Under the pieces are notes generated by a model, which made no database searches, was not told the origin of the DNA, and saw only the letters and a program-made list of their open reading frames with translations. Position numbers and translations under genes: made by a program. A DNA stretch of 64,000 nt, taken from positions 1,116,001 to 1,180,000 of the forward strand of contig NZ_CP014222.1 in NCBI RefSeq assembly GCF_000969645.2. Reading direction: 5' to 3'. Positions 59,845 to 64,000 of this stretch are shown here, one piece after another. Position 1 is the stretch's first letter; every line of letters starts with the position of its first letter. Source of the DNA: Janthinobacterium sp. B9-8. GTDB taxonomy: Bacteria; Pseudomonadota; Gammaproteobacteria; Burkholderiales; Chitinibacteraceae.

Positions 59845-61239
59845 ATGCAGCAAGACTTTGAACGGGCCTTGGCCGAAGTCAGCGAATGGATGAATGATTA
59901 TCAGCAGAATGTCGCTGATTATCCGGTGATTGCCGCATTAAAAGGCGGTGATATTTTGCAGCAGATTCCCGATTTTGCGCCCAAAGATGCCGAGCATTTC
60001 TCTGGAATTTTTGCCGATTTTAAAAAGATTATTGTGCCGGGCGTTAGCCATTGGCAGCATCCGCAATTTTTTGGGTATTTCCCTTCCAATACCAGCCCGC
60101 CTTCGGTACTAGCTGAAATGCTGGTGGCCAGCCTTGGCGTGCAATGCATGAGCTGGCTAACATCGCCTGCCGCGACAGAATTAGAAATCAGAATGATGGA
60201 GTGGCTGCGCGATTTATGGGGCTTGCCTGAGGCATTTTCGGGGGTGATTCAGGATTCCGCATCAAGCTCCACTCTGATTGCGCTTTTGGTAGCAAGGGAG
60301 AAAGCGACGCAGTTTGAAATTAATCAAACGGGTGTGGCAGGGCATAAATTAAGTGCCTACTGCTCATCCGAAGCGCATACCTCGATTGAAAAAGCGATCA
60401 AGATTGCCGGTGTAGGGCAGCAAAATCTAAGAAAAATCCCTGTTGATGAGCATCAGTCGATACGGATTGATCTCTTGCAAAAAGCCATTGCAGAGGATAT
60501 CGAGCAAGGCTTTACGCCGTTTTTCATGGTGGGTGCATTGGGCACAACAGGCAGCACGGCCGTTGATGATTTATCCGCGATGGCTAAAATCGCCAAAGCG
60601 CAGCAGATCTGGTTTCATATCGACGCCGCCTACGCCGGATCGGCGCTGATGTTGCCCGAGGTGCGGCAATTGGCGGCAGGGTATACCGAGGCCGATAGCA
60701 TGGTGGTGAATCCGCATAAATGGCTGCTATGCAATTTTGATTGTTCGGCGTTTTTTATTCGCGATAAAGAAAGCCTGCTCAAAACATTTACGCTGGGCCT
60801 GATTCCTGAATATTTAAAATCCCCCAATAGCACCGATCAAACTAATTTTATGAATTGGGGCGTGGGTCTTGGGCGGCGATTCAGGGCATTGAAGCTTTGG
60901 TTTGTGATACGTTGGTATGGCACAAATGGCTTAAGGGATTTGATTACTCATCATCTTGATTTAAGCGCCGAGCTAGAGCGCTGGATAAGGCAAGACCCAC
61001 ATTTTGAAGTTGTTGCCCAGCGGCACTTTAATCTGCTCTGCTTTCGCTTAAAAGCCAGTGACGACGTCAATATGGAGCTGCTGCGCCGTATCAATGCCAG
61101 CGGTAAAGTGTTTATGACTCATACCAAAATCAACCATCAATTGGCCCTCAGGATGGTGACTGGCCAAACGGAAGTCAATCAGCAGCATGTATTAGAGGCT
61201 TGGCAGTTGATTCAAAGCCAAGCAAAATATTTAATGTAA
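59845..61239 (+). CDS. PLP-dependent decarboxylase (aromatic-L-amino-acid type)
   Basis: The 464-residue protein is a group II decarboxylase. The PLP lysine is Lys292 in VNPHKWLLCNFD, with the PLP Asp260 in HIDAAYAG. The substrate-pocket start HPQFFGYFPSNTS and MMEWLRDLWG helix follow aromatic amino acid decarboxylases. It would convert an aromatic or related amino acid to an amine. The ATG follows AGGAGGG, a strong site; a frame open to 59743 overlaps the dioxygenase and is ignored. A terminator follows. Confidence 0.88.
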   Translation: MQQDFERALAEVSEWMNDYQQNVADYPVIAALKGGDILQQIPDFAPKDAEHFSGIFADFKKIIVPGVSHWQHPQFFGYFPSNTSPPSVLAEMLVASLGVQCMSWLTSPAATELEIRMMEWLRDLWGLPEAFSGVIQDSASSSTLIALLVAREKATQFEINQTGVAGHKLSAYCSSEAHTSIEKAIKIAGVGQQNLRKIPVDEHQSIRIDLLQKAIAEDIEQGFTPFFMVGALGTTGSTAVDDLSAMAKIAKAQQIWFHIDAAYAGSALMLPEVRQLAAGYTEADSMVVNPHKWLLCNFDCSAFFIRDKESLLKTFTLGLIPEYLKSPNSTDQTNFMNWGVGLGRRFRALKLWFVIRWYGTNGLRDLITHHLDLSAELERWIRQDPHFEVVAQRHFNLLCFRLKASDDVNMELLRRINASGKVFMTHTKINHQLALRMVTGQTEVNQQHVLEAWQLIQSQAKYLM

Positions 61240-61245
61240 ATAGAA

Positions 61246-61280
61246 AAGAGGCTTTGTCTAGAACAAAGCCTCTTATTGTT
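61246..61280. terminator. Bidirectional terminator
   Basis: AAGAGGCTTTGT and ACAAAGCCTCTT form a perfect 12-bp stem around CTAGA. It serves the decarboxylase (+) and the binding protein (-), whose stop codon lies at its right edge. Confidence 0.88.
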
Positions 61281-62022
61281 TTTTTGCTTCTTGCATAATG
61301 CGTTGATATTCGCCATTTTGTTTGATTTTTTTAAGGCCTTTATTGAATTTATCGGCAATTTCTGCACCATTCGGTGTTTTTTTAGAAATCAATAAGTAAA
61401 CTGGTTCTTCTGCGAAATTTTTTGGAAAGAAGGTGATCTTGTCTGCTTCCTCAGGGGAGAGTGTGGTGAAAATAAGGTATTGCCCAAGTATTTTATCTGC
61501 GGTAAATAAATCAATACGCTTTGCGATTAATTTTCTGATGTTGATCTCATCGCTTGGCGCTTCATCATATATAAATTGCTGTTTTTTTCTTGCCGTATCA
61601 AAGGCAAAACCATAGCTATAGCCTAAGCTCACACCCACTTTATATTTGTTTAAGTTACTAAAATTGAGTTGTGTAATTTTATTTTCTTTTAAATGGAAAA
61701 AACCATACTGCACAATGTCAATCGGGTCGCTTAAAATAAATAGCTGCTCGCGCTCCGGTGTTTTAACCCAATAAGGTGTGAGGTCTGCTTCACCTTTTTT
61801 TACCATATCGTACGATCTTTTCCATGGGTAATAAGCGATAGAAACCATCACGTTTTCCTGCTTAAAAGCCGCTCTGATTATTTTGCTAATAAACCCTTCG
61901 TTTTGTAGGGATTTTGATAGATAGGGTTGGAACTCCCCACTGGCAATGCGAACGCGCAGCTCAGCTGATTGCGCGCTGATGCCAGAGATCATAAGTAGTA
62001 AAAAGGCGATAAAATTATGCAC
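61273..62022 (-). CDS. Periplasmic substrate-binding protein (family 3 type)
   Basis: The 249-residue protein has a signal peptide (MHNFIAFLLLMISGISAQSA). A type II periplasmic binding fold follows, with FQPYLSK, YYPWKRSYDMVKKGEADLTPYW and ILSDPIDIVQYGFF. It resembles the soluble binding proteins of amino acid uptake systems, and the group is also used as stand-alone sensors. No permease or ATPase gene is adjacent, so it is an orphan. Ligand is unknown. Confidence 0.82.
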   Translation of the reverse strand: MHNFIAFLLLMISGISAQSAELRVRIASGEFQPYLSKSLQNEGFISKIIRAAFKQENVMVSIAYYPWKRSYDMVKKGEADLTPYWVKTPEREQLFILSDPIDIVQYGFFHLKENKITQLNFSNLNKYKVGVSLGYSYGFAFDTARKKQQFIYDEAPSDEINIRKLIAKRIDLFTADKILGQYLIFTTLSPEEADKITFFPKNFAEEPVYLLISKKTPNGAEIADKFNKGLKKIKQNGEYQRIMQEAKKQ

Positions 62023-62342
62023 AGCTAGCTCCTTTTTTTAAAACAATATAGCAGTAATTTTTAGCTATAATAAGTTGTTTAAGCGCCAAGCAGAATGGGC
62101 CAAGAAAGTCATAGCAAGGGCGTAAAAATAAGGTACTTATCCACCTTTAACTTTTAATACTATAAAAAGTAAAACGTAAAATTTGGGGGAATAAGGAATT
62201 TTATTAAATGTAATTAGATGGATTAGGTAGAAGTAAAACACCTAATGCTTGATTCCCACGCATTGCATGCGGGGCTAACATAGCAAGTATAAATAAAAGA
62301 TGACTTTCATCATCTTTTATTTTGAGCATTTAATCATTGAGC
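62023..62342. other. Intergenic region with no gene
   Basis: This AT-rich stretch of about 320 bases contains the promoter of the binding-protein gene. A plus-strand frame at 62300-62638 is antisense to the gldA remnant and is not a gene. Confidence 0.45.
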
Positions 62343-62710
62343 TTAATGACGTTTACCTAATTGATTCGTTACCAAAATTGCCGCATACACGGCATCGGCA
62401 TCCACCTCAAACGGCATATTATGTATGGTTTTGCCTTTATCACAAGCTGCTCTGGCGACGGTCAAAAGGCCTTCTTAGACATCGGCTGTACCTATGGCAA
62501 GGCAAGTTGGTAGGCCAGCACTGTGGCATAAGGCCAATATTTGATTGGTTTTTTATAATGGCGCGTTTTCTAGGGCCAATTGCACGAGCGTACCAAACGC
62601 TACTTTCTCACCGTGAAATAAATGATGGCATTCGCTGAGCAAAGTCAGCCCGTTATGCACGTCCGCTAATCCGCCGCTTTTAAAGCCAACCCCGATGCCT
62701 AATTTTAAGT
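62343..62710 (-). pseudogene. gldA: Glycerol dehydrogenase remnant (3' third, two in-frame stops)
   Basis: Read on the minus strand in one frame, this DNA encodes [21 protein letters not shown], then [20 protein letters not shown]. After a stop it gives ILALCHSAGLPTCLA, and after another stop TVARAACDKGKTIHNMPFEV to a final TAA. This is the C-terminal third of glycerol dehydrogenase. In-frame TAA codons are at 62553-62555 and 62475-62477. About 240 residues of the N-terminal part are missing, and the break lies near the MITE copy at 62730. Confidence 0.88.
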
Positions 62711-62729
62711 GAGTTTAAAAAGGGGATTA

Positions 62730-62925
62730 CCCCCAGTCCTATCAACTTAAGCAAATTCAACAGGAAATGGTGTTCTTGTAGATCGGGTTAGCTGGTTTAT
62801 TCGCCTATTTTAAGGACGGATAAACCAGCGTAACCCAACATTTAAGCGTAAATAGAATGTTGGGTTACGCGATAAAGCCCGCTAACCCAACCTACTAATC
62901 CCACTTAAGTTGATAGGATTGGGGT
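62730..62925. repeat. MITE-like palindromic repeat, copy 2
   Basis: The left end CCCCAGTCCTATCAACTTAAG and right end CTTAAGTTGATAGGATTGGGG are near-perfect 21-base inverted repeats with one mismatch. Inside, GCGTAACCCAACATT and AATGTTGGGTTACGC form a perfect hairpin, and GTAGATCGGGTTAGC pairs with GCTAACCCAACCTAC. It matches the repeat at 43791-43980. It sits at the truncation point of the gldA remnant. Confidence 0.85.
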
Positions 62926-62946
62926 TATCTCCTCCATTTACATCAA

Positions 62947-63528
62947 TTATTGCGATCTAAAACCTGCTGGGACTCCCCAGATGTATTTAAGTATGACCCC
63001 CTTTTTATTCATATTTGCCGTATTAAGAGCAACTTGATGGTACAAAATATATAGGGCTATAGGATAAGCTAAAATATTTGGAATGAAATTACCGATAAAA
63101 TCACTCATCATTCCAACACTACTGTTATTTATGAAACTATTTAAGAGGTTAACAGAGGCAGCATTGAGGTAAAGTTGATGTCCCCACCAATGCCAAGTGA
63201 TTTTATTTACGTTACCAGCGGCCTGTGAAATGGCGCTTTCTGAAAAGACGATTGTGTTTTCGCCAACAAAAGTAACCGTTTTTTCTTCCCCTAAAGAATC
63301 AGTAGGGGGATTGGTTAATACGTGGTCTCTGTATTTTTGTGTAATTGAAACATTTCTATCTTGGTCAATAATAAGATAACCGGCTTCAACAAGATCCAAC
63401 ATTTCCTGAGGGATTTCTCCATCTTCAGGAATTTCTATATCGTCTGTCGATTGGGCGTTTAAATCCGTATTACCTGGAGTGCTGTTCGATTGTGCCAATA
63501 CATGCACGCTGTCTACATATTTTTCCAT
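62947..63528 (-). CDS. WHWWG-motif protein, bacteriocin-like, function unknown
   Basis: The 193-residue product has an acidic N-terminal part (EIPEDGEIPQEMLDLVEAGY). A central NKITWHWWGHQLYLNAASVN motif follows, then a hydrophobic segment (about 135-165, FIGNFIPNILAYPIALYILY). The basic tail reads KKGVILKYIWGVPAGF. The WHWWGxxLYL plus hydrophobic-stretch plan recalls small exported proteins of Gram-positive bacteria, some bacteriocin-like. No peptidase, transporter or immunity gene is beside it. The long N-terminal part may be a leader. The role is a guess. Confidence 0.55.
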   Translation of the reverse strand: MEKYVDSVHVLAQSNSTPGNTDLNAQSTDDIEIPEDGEIPQEMLDLVEAGYLIIDQDRNVSITQKYRDHVLTNPPTDSLGEEKTVTFVGENTIVFSESAISQAAGNVNKITWHWWGHQLYLNAASVNLLNSFINNSSVGMMSDFIGNFIPNILAYPIALYILYHQVALNTANMNKKGVILKYIWGVPAGFRSQ

Positions 63529-64000
63529 TTTTTTCTCTATTTAATTAAAAATTAAATCTGATTATTGCCATGCTTATGCATTTGCAGCGAATTGGTGCAC
63601 CCCTGCTTTTTATATTTGAGTCGTTTGCATTAAGCGGTTAATTCTAAAATGAAGTGTTTGCTTCTTTAACCTCCTTTAATTATTAAAGTCTAAAATACGA
63701 GTGTAACGGCATCCTGTCATAGTGTGAAATTATCGTGTTGGTATTCTGTAATTGTGTGGTTTATTGGGCTTTACCGCGCGCATGCAACTTGGTGGAAACT
63801 AAAGTGCGGCGCTTCAAACTGATGGGTGGGGGCCGTGGTGTACGTGACTTTGATCGTCAAAGGAGGGGGCTATAAATGCGTGCAGACGCATAAGCTAATG
63901 GTTGTGTGTTTAGGGTAAGTCCACTTGTGGTTTCGTGTTACTTGGCCTTGAGCAGACTTGTGCCACAAAACGTGAATACAGTCCGACATATTGGGCCGTA
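63529..64000. other. Intergenic region to the window edge, no gene seen
   Basis: These 472 bases lie upstream of the WHWWG-motif gene and run to the window edge. No ORF of supported length, RNA gene or strong repeat is visible. The promoter of that gene is expected here. Confidence 0.4.

Noticed and set aside
62300..62638. 112-codon plus-strand frame
   Set aside because: It is antisense to the gldA remnant, which reads well on the minus strand with clear family motifs.

Overview
The window reads as chromosomal DNA of a free-living, flagellated, respiring betaproteobacterium, most likely of the Neisseriales (Chromobacterium/Iodobacter/Chitinibacter type). This is inferred from gene content and protein style: a ribF-ileS-lspA-ispH operon, an M23 peptidase next to anmK, a complete cbb3 oxidase locus with ccoG/H/I/S, an arginine succinyltransferase (ast) operon, flgA, and a chemosensory operon. 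No rRNA, tRNA, CRISPR array or intact insertion sequence was seen. Base composition looks close to balanced by eye, with AT-rich patches around 43.6-45.5 kb, 49.3-51.9 kb and 61.3-64 kb.

Layout. 0-2.7 kb (+): the 3' end of a probable recO, a SpoIIAA-like protein and a large PilZ-like protein, closed by a strong terminator. 2.7-7.3 kb (-): an MFS/acyltransferase fusion, anmK and an M23 murein peptidase. 7.6-12.4 kb (-): an unusual lipid cluster made of a sterol-desaturase-type hydroxylase, a three-His-box fatty acid desaturase, a KAS III fused to a haem-oxygenase-fold diiron domain, and an unrecognised 290-aa protein. 12.5-20.6 kb (-): ccoI-ccoS-ccoN-ccoO-ccoQ-ccoP-ccoG-ccoH, with an FNR-type box in front of ccoN. 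20.8-27.1 kb (-): flgA, ribF, ileS, lspA, ispH. 27.1-28.6 kb (+): rmuC. 28.6-36.3 kb (-): a chemosensory operon STAS-cheA-MCP-cheW-cheD-cheB-REC/EAL without cheR. 37.0-42.2 kb (+): astA-astD-astB-astE without astC, followed by a secreted GDSL phospholipase-like enzyme.

The right third is more mosaic. It holds a MITE-like repeat, a PIN-like protein and a zinc-ribbon protein, then a periplasmic asparaginase, a class 1A dihydroorotate dehydrogenase, a globin-coupled diguanylate cyclase, a flagellin remnant and a lipoprotein. After these come a YbdK-type ligase with a CPA2 antiporter, an arylamine N-acetyltransferase, a class V aminotransferase, and an alanine/glycine symporter. A 2OG-Fe(II) dioxygenase/PLP-decarboxylase pair sits behind a 39-bp palindrome. 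Last are a periplasmic binding protein, a glycerol dehydrogenase pseudogene cut at a second MITE copy, and an unrecognised WHWWG-motif protein.

The main themes are microaerobic respiration under FNR-type control, c-di-GMP signalling and chemosensing, arginine and amino-acid catabolism, and two uncharacterised small pathways. These are the KAS III-diiron fusion lipid cluster and the dioxygenase/decarboxylase pair, which are the best candidates for undescribed biology. All identifications come from reading the sequence; no searches were run.
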